Source: Rickettsiales bacterium (GTDB lineage Bacteria; Pseudomonadota; Alphaproteobacteria; Rickettsiales; UBA1997). From it: a stretch of DNA of 5,780 nt. A program made the translations under genes and the position numbers. Below the pieces are notes generated by a model that saw only the letters and a list, made by a program, of their open reading frames with translations, did no database searches and had not been told where the DNA came from. Numbering within the stretch: the stretch's first letter is position 1; each line of letters opens with the position of its first letter. The stretch spans positions 1 through 5,780 of the forward strand of contig SHWK01000069.1 of NCBI GenBank assembly GCA_009693885.1. The letters are read 5' to 3'. This document shows positions 1-5,780 of this stretch, piece after piece.

Positions 1-908
1 TTTGCCGCCATTAACATTCCAATTCCAACCGCCTCACCATGCAATAAATCATTAGAATAATTTAGTTCATTTTCAAAGCTATGAGCAAAAGTATGGCCAA
101 AATTTAGAAGTGCCCGCACGCCGTTTTCTTTCTCATCTTGCGAGACAATTCTTGCTTTAATTTCGCATGATTTAGTGATAATTTTTTGCAGTATTTTCTG
201 GTCACCGGTGAAGGTTTTTTGCAAAATTTCTTGTGAATTTTGTTTGTTGGCTACGAAATTCTTTTGTGATCCATTTTGATCAATTACAAAAATTTTATCT
301 AAGTTTTGATCAAGAAAATCAAAAAATTCTGCATCATCTATAAGCCCGTATTTCAAGGCTTCAGCGTATCCAGCACGAAATTCTCTTTGTGGCAAAGTTG
401 CTAAAAAATTTAGATCACAAATCACTAATTTTGGCTGATAAAAACTGCCAATTAGATTTTTGCCAGATTTACTATTAATTGCCGTTTTGCCGCCGACAGA
501 ACTATCGACGCAAGCGAGCAGGGTGGTCGGAACTTGAATAAAATCAACGCCGCGCAATAAAATGCTGGCAATAAAGCCGGCTAAATCACCAACAACGCCG
601 CCACCAAAAGCAATAATTAAAGATTTGCGATCAACATTTTGTTGTAGAATTTCTTCGCAAGTTTTTTCTAATGAGGCAAAACTTTTGCTTTGTTCGCCGC
701 TGGCAACTTTTATAGTTGTGATATTAAGGCCTTGCAATATGCTCTCTAGCTGCGCCAGATGCAGCCTGGCAACATTTTCATCGGTGATGATAAAAATTTT
801 ACTATAGTTTTTTTGCTGCAAAAAATTGGGTAAATAGTTGATTTCACCAGCTCCAATTCTGATTTTGTAGCTTTTTTCGCCTAAATTTAGTGCAATTTCA
901 TTATTCAT
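1..908 (-). CDS. aroB: 3-dehydroquinate synthase, C-terminus cut by window edge
   Basis: This cytosolic enzyme converts DAHP to 3-dehydroquinate, the second step of the shikimate pathway, using NAD+ and a divalent metal. Reading down from ATG 908-906 gives 302 codons with no interruption before the window edge. The nucleotide-binding and substrate motifs are intact: FGGGVVGDLAGF at residues 101-112, RGVDFIQVPTTLLA at 119-132, DSSVGGKTAIN at 135-145 and GKNLIGSFYQP at 149-159. The three expected metal ligands are visible as E183 (GYAEALKYG), H272 (NFGHTFAH) and H290 (LHGEAVG). The spacing between E183 and H272 is about 26 residues longer than I recall for E. coli AroB (ligands near 184, 247 and 264). 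The extra segment lies around residues 207-238 and is rich in N, Q and K. Roughly the last 70-90 residues should lie beyond the window. The start fits the family N-terminus (ALNLGEKSYKIRIG). It is transcribed divergently from carA. Identity is near certain. Confidence 0.97.
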   Translation of the reverse strand, partial: MNNEIALNLGEKSYKIRIGAGEINYLPNFLQQKNYSKIFIITDENVARLHLAQLESILQGLNITTIKVASGEQSKSFASLEKTCEEILQQNVDRKSLIIAFGGGVVGDLAGFIASILLRGVDFIQVPTTLLACVDSSVGGKTAINSKSGKNLIGSFYQPKLVICDLNFLATLPQREFRAGYAEALKYGLIDDAEFFDFLDQNLDKIFVIDQNGSQKNFVANKQNSQEILQKTFTGDQKILQKIITKSCEIKARIVSQDEKENGVRALLNFGHTFAHSFENELNYSNDLLHGEAVGIGMLMAA

Positions 909-984
909 TTTTAATTTCTATAAAGTTATAATTGACCATTAGAAAATTTCGACTTCTTGAATTTATTAGTTTTGGTATATAATC
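909..984. promoter_or_regulatory. Divergent aroB/carA intergenic region, promoters unresolved
   Basis: This 76-bp spacer must hold the promoters of both divergent genes unless one is read from further away. On the minus strand a TATAAC-like -10 (925-930) lies about 17 bases upstream of the aroB ATG, with a weak TCGAAA 16 bp further up. On the plus strand a consensus TATAAT (978-983) has a TTGAAT (957-962) 15 bp upstream, but it ends one base before the carA ATG, so a normal transcription start would fall inside the codon run. TTGACC at 932-937 has no good -10 partner. Neither gene has a visible Shine-Dalgarno sequence here. I see no operator-like repeat. Confidence 0.35.
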
Positions 985-2136
985 ATGTCTTCTGCAAAAA
1001 AAAACGCAATTCTAGTTTTTCCTGACGGCTCACATTTTTATGGCTATGGAGTAGGAAAAAAAGCCATTACTAAAGGTGAAATCTGCTTCAACACCGCTAT
1101 TACCGGCTATCAAGAGATTCTAACCGATCCATCTTATTGCGGTCAAATTATTACTTTTACTTTTCCTCATATTGGTAATATTGGCGTTAATTCTAGTGAT
1201 ATTGAGGCAAAAATCCCACAAGCTTGCGGCCTTATCATTCGTGAGCCGATAACCAATCCATCAAGCTATCGCTCTCAAGATCACTTTAATTCTTGGTTGC
1301 AAAAAAATAATTTAACCGGCATTTCTGGTGTTGATACCCGCAAAATTACTAAGCTGATGCGTGCTAGTGGCGCTAAGACCGTCGCGATAATTTATCAAGA
1401 TGAAATTGATGAAAAATTAATTGCCAAAACCGTTGCAGATTTGGCAAAATCTGCCGATTTAAATGGTGTTGAACTTGCCGCTAAAGCCAGCTTGAACCAG
1501 CAATATCAATGGGGCAATGAAGCTTCATGGCAACAAGTTGAAAATTCATATAATACAGTTGCGAAGAAAAAATTCAAAGTTGTTGCGGTTGATTATGGTG
1601 CAAAACTCAATATTTTGCGCTGTTTAACTGAAGTGGGCTGCGATGTTGAGGTTGTTGGTGCCAAGGCTAGTTTTAAAGAAATCATGGCTCATAATCCTGA
1701 TGGAATTTTTCTCTCAAATGGTCCTGGAGACCCCGCTGCAACTGGCGAATATGCCATTCCTGTGATTCAAGAAATCCTCAAAAATAATATTCCTTTATTT
1801 GGAATTTGTCTCGGTCATCAACTTATCGCTTTGGCAATTGGTGCTAAAACTAGCAAAATGCACCAAGGGCACCGCGGCGCCAACCATCCAGTGCAAAATC
1901 TTAAAACCAAAAAAGTTGAAATTACCAGCCAAAATCACGGTTTTTGTGTTGATGAAAAATCTTTGCCAGCTAATGCTGAGCTAACTCATATTTCGCTATT
2001 TGACCACACAGTTGAAGGCTTCAGGCTTAAAGATAAAAAAGTTTTCTGTGTGCAATATCACCCAGAAAGCTCGCCGGGGCCGTCGGATAGTTTTTATTTG
2101 TTCAATGATTTTGTGGAAATGATGAAAAATAATTAA
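985..2136 (+). CDS. carA: Carbamoyl-phosphate synthase small (glutaminase) subunit
   Basis: CarA hydrolyses glutamine and channels ammonia to the large subunit CarB, which makes carbamoyl phosphate for pyrimidine and arginine synthesis. The 383-residue product matches the usual length (about 380). The N-terminal CPSase small-chain domain covers roughly residues 8-150 and includes GEICFNTAITGYQEILTDPS (31-50), a family hallmark, and GISGVDTRKIT (112-122). The class I glutamine amidotransferase domain covers roughly 198-380. It has SNGPGDP (244-250), the nucleophile C275 in GICLGHQ (273-279), and H359 and E361 in QYHPESSPGPSD (357-368), so the catalytic triad is complete. ATG 985 is the only ATG that keeps the conserved start (ILVFPDG at 9-15). 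The usual partner carB does not follow; two membrane genes do, the first only 11 bp downstream, which suggests a shared transcript. No Shine-Dalgarno sequence is seen. Confidence 0.98.
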   Translation: MSSAKKNAILVFPDGSHFYGYGVGKKAITKGEICFNTAITGYQEILTDPSYCGQIITFTFPHIGNIGVNSSDIEAKIPQACGLIIREPITNPSSYRSQDHFNSWLQKNNLTGISGVDTRKITKLMRASGAKTVAIIYQDEIDEKLIAKTVADLAKSADLNGVELAAKASLNQQYQWGNEASWQQVENSYNTVAKKKFKVVAVDYGAKLNILRCLTEVGCDVEVVGAKASFKEIMAHNPDGIFLSNGPGDPAATGEYAIPVIQEILKNNIPLFGICLGHQLIALAIGAKTSKMHQGHRGANHPVQNLKTKKVEITSQNHGFCVDEKSLPANAELTHISLFDHTVEGFRLKDKKVFCVQYHPESSPGPSDSFYLFNDFVEMMKNN

Positions 2137-2147
2137 TCTTAAGCTAA

Positions 2148-3611
2148 ATGGCTCTAATCAGCACGGTCTATGCCATTATTTTTTTACCTCTCGCCACATC
2201 TTTACTTTGTCAAATTTTTACCAAAAAAAATATCTCGTTCACTCTTACAATAGCGTGCCTCATCACTATTTTATTCGCGATTATAAAAATTGCTCCTGAA
2301 GTTTTTTCGGCACAAATTATCAGCAATGATTTTGAGTTAATGCCGCTTTCTATGGCCCTTGAATTCAAGCTGGATGTGAGTTCAATAATATTTCTTACCG
2401 CAATAGTTTTATTAAATTTAATCATTTTATTTTATTATCAACTCGATATAAAAAATTTTTTAGATCACAAAGATAGTAAAATTTTCTACTCAGTATATTT
2501 ATTGCGCGTCTTTACAGTCATCGGCATTCTCACCAGCAATAACTTACTAAATTTATTCTTATTTTTAGAGGTTTATGCCTGTAGTTTTTTTGCAATTTTT
2601 TCAATTGCCAAAGATACAAAAGTTTCACAATTATCTTTTAGATATTTCTCCTTCAACAGCGCCGCATCACTACTCATCCTATTTTCTTTTCTAATAATTT
2701 ATTTAGTTTTTGGCAGTTTAAATCTTGATATAATAAAACAAAATTTGGTCGCAAGTAAAGATGTAAGATTTTTTACAATCCTAGCAAGCCTAGTGCTTAT
2801 TGGGTTTGTAATAAAATTTTTCCCTTTCTGGATTTATTTTGAAAATCTCAAAAACAATAATTTGTTAGCCAATTTTTTTGCAGTTGATTCACTTTTTATC
2901 AAAGCCAATCTAGGAATTTTCTTCGCGATAAAATTTTCGTATCTTTTTTTCATCGATCAATTGGTTGCTACTGTCATTATTTTTTTAGCCGCAATATTGA
3001 TTTTTTACAGCCTATTTCTGCTTTATAAAACCAAGCATTTCAAGTTAATCGCAATTTATTTATGTATAATAAGCCTTAGTCTAATATTAATTTGTTTGGC
3101 TGTAAACACTGTAAAATCAAGGCAGGCGGCATTTTTCTACTGGCTTAATTTTAATTTGATTAATCTATTTCTTTTTATCTTCGCAACATTTCTCAAGCGC
3201 AAATTTAATACTTCTTCACTCGATAAAATATTGCTAACCGCCAATAATAAATTTTTTGTAATGCCACTAAAAATGTTAATTATTTTTATGGCAGCTTTTC
3301 CTTTTACCTTTTTGTTTTATGGTCATTGGTATCTGGCTTTGGAGAGTTTACAATTTAATGTAAAGCCCATCAGTGCTCTAATCATCTGTGTTCTAGTGAT
3401 AACCAATGGCATTTCATTATTCATCGCCATCAAAATTGCAGCAAAGATTTTTACTCTACATAATAATGATTTAGTGCCAGAAAAATTGGCCATAGAGTCA
3501 CATAAATACTGGCTCTACACCATTTCATTTTGGATGCTAGTTATTTTGGTTTATGGTCTAACTTTTTGTTCTGACCTAGTTAACAAACTATCTATTCAAT
3601 TCATAAAATAA
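2148..3611 (+). CDS. Divergent NuoM/NuoN/MrpD-like membrane subunit (first of pair)
   Basis: The 487-residue product is almost entirely hydrophobic, with about 14 likely membrane segments (near 3-22, 30-48, 75-97, 112-130, 132-153, 168-190, 207-230, 243-264, 271-293, 298-318, 327-348, 371-391, 408-433 and 456-476). This is the layout of the proton-conducting antiporter-like subunits of complex I and Mrp antiporters. Family landmarks can be traced. E141 in NLFLFLEVY sits where the TM5 glutamate belongs. K223 in GFVIKFFPFW matches the TM7 lysine just before a degraded PFHxWLPDA motif. K252 in FIKANLG matches the TM8 lysine. The usual TM12 lysine or glutamate appears replaced by H393 (LFYGHWYL). 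It therefore looks like a family member with a partly altered ion path, perhaps part of a cation/proton antiporter or an accessory complex. No other nuo or mrp gene is in the window, so no symbol is given. The next gene starts 1 bp after its stop. Confidence 0.8.
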   Translation: MALISTVYAIIFLPLATSLLCQIFTKKNISFTLTIACLITILFAIIKIAPEVFSAQIISNDFELMPLSMALEFKLDVSSIIFLTAIVLLNLIILFYYQLDIKNFLDHKDSKIFYSVYLLRVFTVIGILTSNNLLNLFLFLEVYACSFFAIFSIAKDTKVSQLSFRYFSFNSAASLLILFSFLIIYLVFGSLNLDIIKQNLVASKDVRFFTILASLVLIGFVIKFFPFWIYFENLKNNNLLANFFAVDSLFIKANLGIFFAIKFSYLFFIDQLVATVIIFLAAILIFYSLFLLYKTKHFKLIAIYLCIISLSLILICLAVNTVKSRQAAFFYWLNFNLINLFLFIFATFLKRKFNTSSLDKILLTANNKFFVMPLKMLIIFMAAFPFTFLFYGHWYLALESLQFNVKPISALIICVLVITNGISLFIAIKIAAKIFTLHNNDLVPEKLAIESHKYWLYTISFWMLVILVYGLTFCSDLVNKLSIQFIK

Positions 3612-3612
3612 T

Positions 3613-5049
3613 ATGAATTCATTAATTTTAGCAATTGTTGCGCTGCCTTTATTTAACTGCCTCAGCAGCATGTTAATTAATAATAACAAGATAAAAAATT
3701 TCGTTGAAAAATTTTCAATGATTGCTTTTTTTGCTATTTTAATAGGTCTTTATAACAAATTAGAAAACCTTAATTCTCTCGAAATTCTTGCTCTCGCTCC
3801 CGATTTATCTCTTAGATTTGCAATCAATGATACCAATGCCTCATACCTATTTTTGTTAATTTTTATTTGGTTAGCCTATGGTTTTTATGCGGAGCGATTT
3901 TTAGTAATTAGTGGCAATCAAAACGCAGCGCAATTCAAATTATTTTTTGCTTTTATAATTACTTTTATCAATTTAATTATTCTTTCTCACAACCTTCTGA
4001 CGCTGCTATTCGCCTATAATTGCCTTGTTTTTACTTGTTATTTTTTAACAACAAAATTTCTTTTTAAGATCAATAATAATCTTACAAAAATTTTTACATT
4101 TTTAATGTTTGGTGAAGCGCTTTTATTATTGTTTGCAATTGTTGTCACGGCAAAATTTGGCGAACAAGTTGCGTTCAATGAAGACGGCGTTCTAAACAAC
4201 ATTAGTGAGATCAAAACGGCCTGCCTATTTTTGCTTTATTTTGGTGGAATTTTGCTAACGATTCTAGGATCATCATATTTGCTTTATTATAAAAATTATG
4301 AGGCAGATTCGCCTCTATCATACCTCTTCCTGACGTTATTTCTAGGCTTTGCGAAGCTTTACATTTTTATTAAAATCATCAGCGAAATTTTTGGAATTGG
4401 AGTATTTTCCTTAATAATCACCAAAATTGATCTTGAAATTGTGGCATTTGTTTTTCTTATCAATTTAGCAATATCAATGTTTTTGCTGTTATTTAGCCGT
4501 GATTTTAAGGCGATTTCTTTTCACTTGTTTTTTAGTCAATTAATTGTGGCATTTTTTACCATTATTATTTATGCAATCTACAACGAAGAGGCTATTTTAG
4601 AAGTTCTGCCAAATTTTATTCTTTCAATTACTTTAGTTTTTTTAACTTTTTCCAATCTAATTTTATACCTTAAAAAAGCTGAAAACAAAGATCTAAGCGG
4701 TCTTTTTTATAACATGAAAATCACAGTTTTATTGCTATTATTTGGCTTCTTAAATTTAAGCGGAGTCGCTCCAGCGCTTGGTATGGTAGAAAAATATTCT
4801 TTGCTAAAAATTGCATTACAAAATAATTTATTTTTAGTACAAATATTTTTTATCACTAATTCAATTTGTCTATTTTTATTCACAGTAAAATTATTTTTTC
4901 CGCTATTTCTAAAAGCAGAAACAATAAAATCAGAACATGATAAAAAACTCGCAGAAAAAATAGACACGGCATCAAGCCTTATGCTCAGCGCTTTGGTGGT
5001 GGCGGTTATAATATTTGCATTACCAATAATTCAATTTTTTTCTAAATAA
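3613..5049 (+). CDS. Divergent NuoN/MrpD-like membrane subunit (second of pair)
   Basis: The 478-residue product again shows about 14 likely membrane segments (near 3-22, 34-49, 76-96, 107-125, 127-147, 158-181, 203-225, 236-258, 275-294, 303-322, 333-353, 368-388, 406-428 and 455-475). The clearest family match is in the C-terminal half. DLSGLFYNMK (360-369) is followed by LNLSGVAPALGMVEKYSLL (380-398), which closely follows the NuoN/MrpD TM12 pattern G-x-P-x-x-x-G-x-x-x-K and keeps the lysine as K394. K248 (GFAKLYIF) matches the TM8 lysine, and SRDFKAISFHLFFSQL (295-310) matches the DxKR-AYSS-SQ loop. In contrast, the TM5 glutamate is N136 (FAYNCL), and the TM7 lysine position falls on a small residue near G219. 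The one-base gap to the first membrane gene implies translational coupling and joint function, probably as paralogous subunits of one membrane complex. The exact system is unknown. Confidence 0.8.
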   Translation: MNSLILAIVALPLFNCLSSMLINNNKIKNFVEKFSMIAFFAILIGLYNKLENLNSLEILALAPDLSLRFAINDTNASYLFLLIFIWLAYGFYAERFLVISGNQNAAQFKLFFAFIITFINLIILSHNLLTLLFAYNCLVFTCYFLTTKFLFKINNNLTKIFTFLMFGEALLLLFAIVVTAKFGEQVAFNEDGVLNNISEIKTACLFLLYFGGILLTILGSSYLLYYKNYEADSPLSYLFLTLFLGFAKLYIFIKIISEIFGIGVFSLIITKIDLEIVAFVFLINLAISMFLLLFSRDFKAISFHLFFSQLIVAFFTIIIYAIYNEEAILEVLPNFILSITLVFLTFSNLILYLKKAENKDLSGLFYNMKITVLLLLFGFLNLSGVAPALGMVEKYSLLKIALQNNLFLVQIFFITNSICLFLFTVKLFFPLFLKAETIKSEHDKKLAEKIDTASSLMLSALVVAVIIFALPIIQFFSK

Positions 5050-5063
5050 TTTAAAAAAATTCA

Positions 5064-5225
5064 AATACTAATTGGTATAAAGTTGATAGAGAAGAGAATG
5101 TCCTCTGAATCGAGTTTTGATGGTCTCCAGAAAACATATGAGTTTAACGAGCGCGCGCTTAGACCATCACTGTCTGAGAGGCAGAGGACATTCTCTTCTC
5201 TATCAACTTTATACCAATTAGTATT
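5064..5225. repeat. 162-bp palindromic element with perfect 44-bp inverted arms
   Basis: The left arm 5064-5107 and right arm 5182-5225 are exact reverse complements over 44 bp. Inside the 74-bp centre, a second stem pairs 5118-5126 with 5161-5169 (TGATGGTCT and AGACCATCA). Within that lie a small aaac/gttt hairpin (5132-5135 with 5142-5145) and a 10-bp alternating palindrome AGCGCGCGCT (5150-5159). The centre is about 46% GC by hand count, well above the flanking membrane gene. ATTCA occurs at 5059-5063 and again at 5223-5227, overlapping the last bases of the right arm. This could be a 5-bp target duplication if the true right end is 5222. The size and nested fold resemble MITEs or the palindromic elements of Rickettsia and Wolbachia. 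As RNA it would form a very stable hairpin between the membrane genes and recR. It lacks a following U-tract, so it is not a standard intrinsic terminator. No transposase is present. Confidence 0.93.
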
Positions 5226-5250
5226 CACACTTTCACACACTAAAAACAAA
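5098..5250 (+). other. Stop-free in-frame extension upstream of recR, inside the element
   Basis: The recR reading frame stays open upstream of its conventional ATG, through the whole palindromic element, back to the TAA of the second membrane gene (5047-5049), which is in the same frame. The first ATG in this stretch is at 5098, preceded by the GA-rich run gatagagaagaga. It would add 51 residues to RecR (MSSESSFDGLQKTYEF at its start, TLYQLVFTLSHTKNK at its end). The added stretch is hydrophilic with no recognisable domain. ATG 5098 lies in the left arm of the large hairpin, which would hinder initiation there. I regard the conventional start as the main one, and the extension as a possible minor or accidental frame. 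Confidence 0.3.
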
Positions 5251-5780
5251 ATGGAAAAAAACTTTATCGATCAACTTAGCAAAACAATTTCAAAGCTTCC
5301 GGGCTTAGGGCCGCGCATCGCCAAGCGCATTGTATTGCAACTTGCGAGCAACAAACAAAAATTATTAATCCCATTAATCGAGGGCCTGCAAGCGCTAAAT
5401 GAAAGGGTTCACAAATGCAAAATTTGTGGCAATTTAGATGAGGGTGAAACTTGCAATATTTGCAAAAATCAGCGCCGCGACGCAAGTTTGCTTTGCATCG
5501 TAGAAGAGGTAGCAGATCTATGGGCAGTAGAGCGCGCCGAAAGTTATAACGGAAAATACCATGTTCTGGGAGGAAAATTATCAGCAATTAGCGGCACAAC
5601 AATTGAGGATTTAAATCTTGACCCACTTCACGCAAGATTAAAAAATGGTGAAGTAAAAGAAATAATTATCGCCACCAGCGCCACAATCGATGGCCAAACC
5701 ACGGCACATTTTTTAACCGAAGATCTCAAAGAATATGGTGCAAAAATAACGCATCTAACCTACGGAATTCCACTTGGAAG
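5251..5780 (+). CDS. recR: Recombination mediator protein RecR, C-terminus cut by window edge
   Basis: RecR acts with RecF and RecO to load RecA on gapped single-stranded DNA during recombinational repair in the cytosol. The 176 visible residues follow the family order. The helix-hairpin-helix SKLPGLGPRIAKRI spans 14-27. A four-cysteine zinc finger uses C56, C59, C68 and C71. The Toprim domain starts near 80 with LCIVEEVADLWAVERAESY (81-99) and continues with YHVLGGKLSAISG (103-115). The conserved stretch ATIDGQTTAHFL is at 144-155, and TYGIPLG ends the visible part. About 20-25 residues of the usual 200 are missing beyond the edge. ATG 5251 places LPGLG at residue 16, as in E. coli RecR (about 17), which supports this start over the in-frame ATG at 5098. 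The Toprim wording resembles alphaproteobacterial RecR. The gene begins 25 bp after the palindromic element and has no visible Shine-Dalgarno sequence. It may be read from the upstream operon or from a promoter within the element. Confidence 0.97.
   Translation, partial: MEKNFIDQLSKTISKLPGLGPRIAKRIVLQLASNKQKLLIPLIEGLQALNERVHKCKICGNLDEGETCNICKNQRRDASLLCIVEEVADLWAVERAESYNGKYHVLGGKLSAISGTTIEDLNLDPLHARLKNGEVKEIIIATSATIDGQTTAHFLTEDLKEYGAKITHLTYGIPLG

Noticed and set aside
562..807. 81-residue plus-strand reading frame
   Set aside because: It lies wholly opposite the well-conserved catalytic core of aroB and has no protein-like features.
978..983. Consensus TATAAT just before the carA ATG as the carA promoter, which would make a leaderless or internally started message
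   Set aside because: Transcription would start around 989-991, downstream of the only plausible carA ATG, and the -35 spacing is only 15 bp. In 30% GC DNA the hexamer is expected by chance.
2148..5049. Calling the pair nuoM/nuoN or mrpD by name
   Set aside because: Both are divergent at key positions and no other complex I or Mrp subunit gene is in view, so a symbol would overstate the evidence.
5064..5225. The large inverted repeat as an ordinary intrinsic terminator of the membrane operon
   Set aside because: The arms are far longer than a typical terminator stem, the loop is 74 bases, and no T-run follows the right arm. Termination there may occur but is not shown.
5061..5249. 62-residue minus-strand reading frame across the palindromic element as a gene
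   Set aside because: It is mostly the inverted arms read backwards, starts in the recR leader, ends exactly at the element edge, and shows no recognisable domain. It is noted only as evidence that the element is stop-free.
5276..5587. 103-residue minus-strand reading frame
   Set aside because: It is antisense to the recR helix-hairpin-helix, zinc finger and Toprim motifs, so it is a shadow of that gene.

Overview
The window is AT-rich and gene-dense. Three of its genes are clearly recognisable: aroB (minus strand, cut by the left edge), carA, and recR (cut by the right edge). Between carA and recR lie two tightly packed genes for polytopic membrane proteins of the NuoM/NuoN/MrpD antiporter-like superfamily. 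The RecR sequence carries wording that I associate with Alphaproteobacteria (VADLWAVERAESY, YHVLGGKLSAISG). Together with the low GC and the very AT-rich membrane genes, this suggests an AT-biased alphaproteobacterium, possibly of the Rickettsiales, Holosporales or Pelagibacterales type. An aroB gene would be unusual for a strongly reduced Rickettsia or Anaplasmataceae genome, so a less reduced lineage is more likely. This placement is inference, not proof.

Layout: aroB (908 down to 1, minus) and carA (985-2136, plus) diverge from a 76-bp spacer. carA is followed after 11 bp by membrane gene 1 (2148-3611), and after 1 bp by membrane gene 2 (3613-5049). The spacing implies one transcript. A 162-bp element (5064-5225) with perfect 44-bp inverted arms then separates this run from recR (5251 to the right edge). 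No purine-rich Shine-Dalgarno sequence is evident before any of the five genes.

Function: AroB makes 3-dehydroquinate for aromatic amino acids. CarA is the glutaminase subunit of carbamoyl-phosphate synthetase, for pyrimidines and arginine; its partner carB is not adjacent. The two membrane proteins look like a divergent pair of ion-translocating subunits that have lost different parts of the proton path. RecR acts in RecFOR recombinational repair.

The most striking structure is the palindromic element. It is more GC-rich inside than its surroundings, has a nested second stem, and has a possible 5-bp target duplication. It is free of stop codons in the recR frame, so recR stays open back to the stop codon of membrane gene 2. 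This recalls the Rickettsia palindromic elements that sit in frame in coding genes, but the family cannot be identified from one copy.
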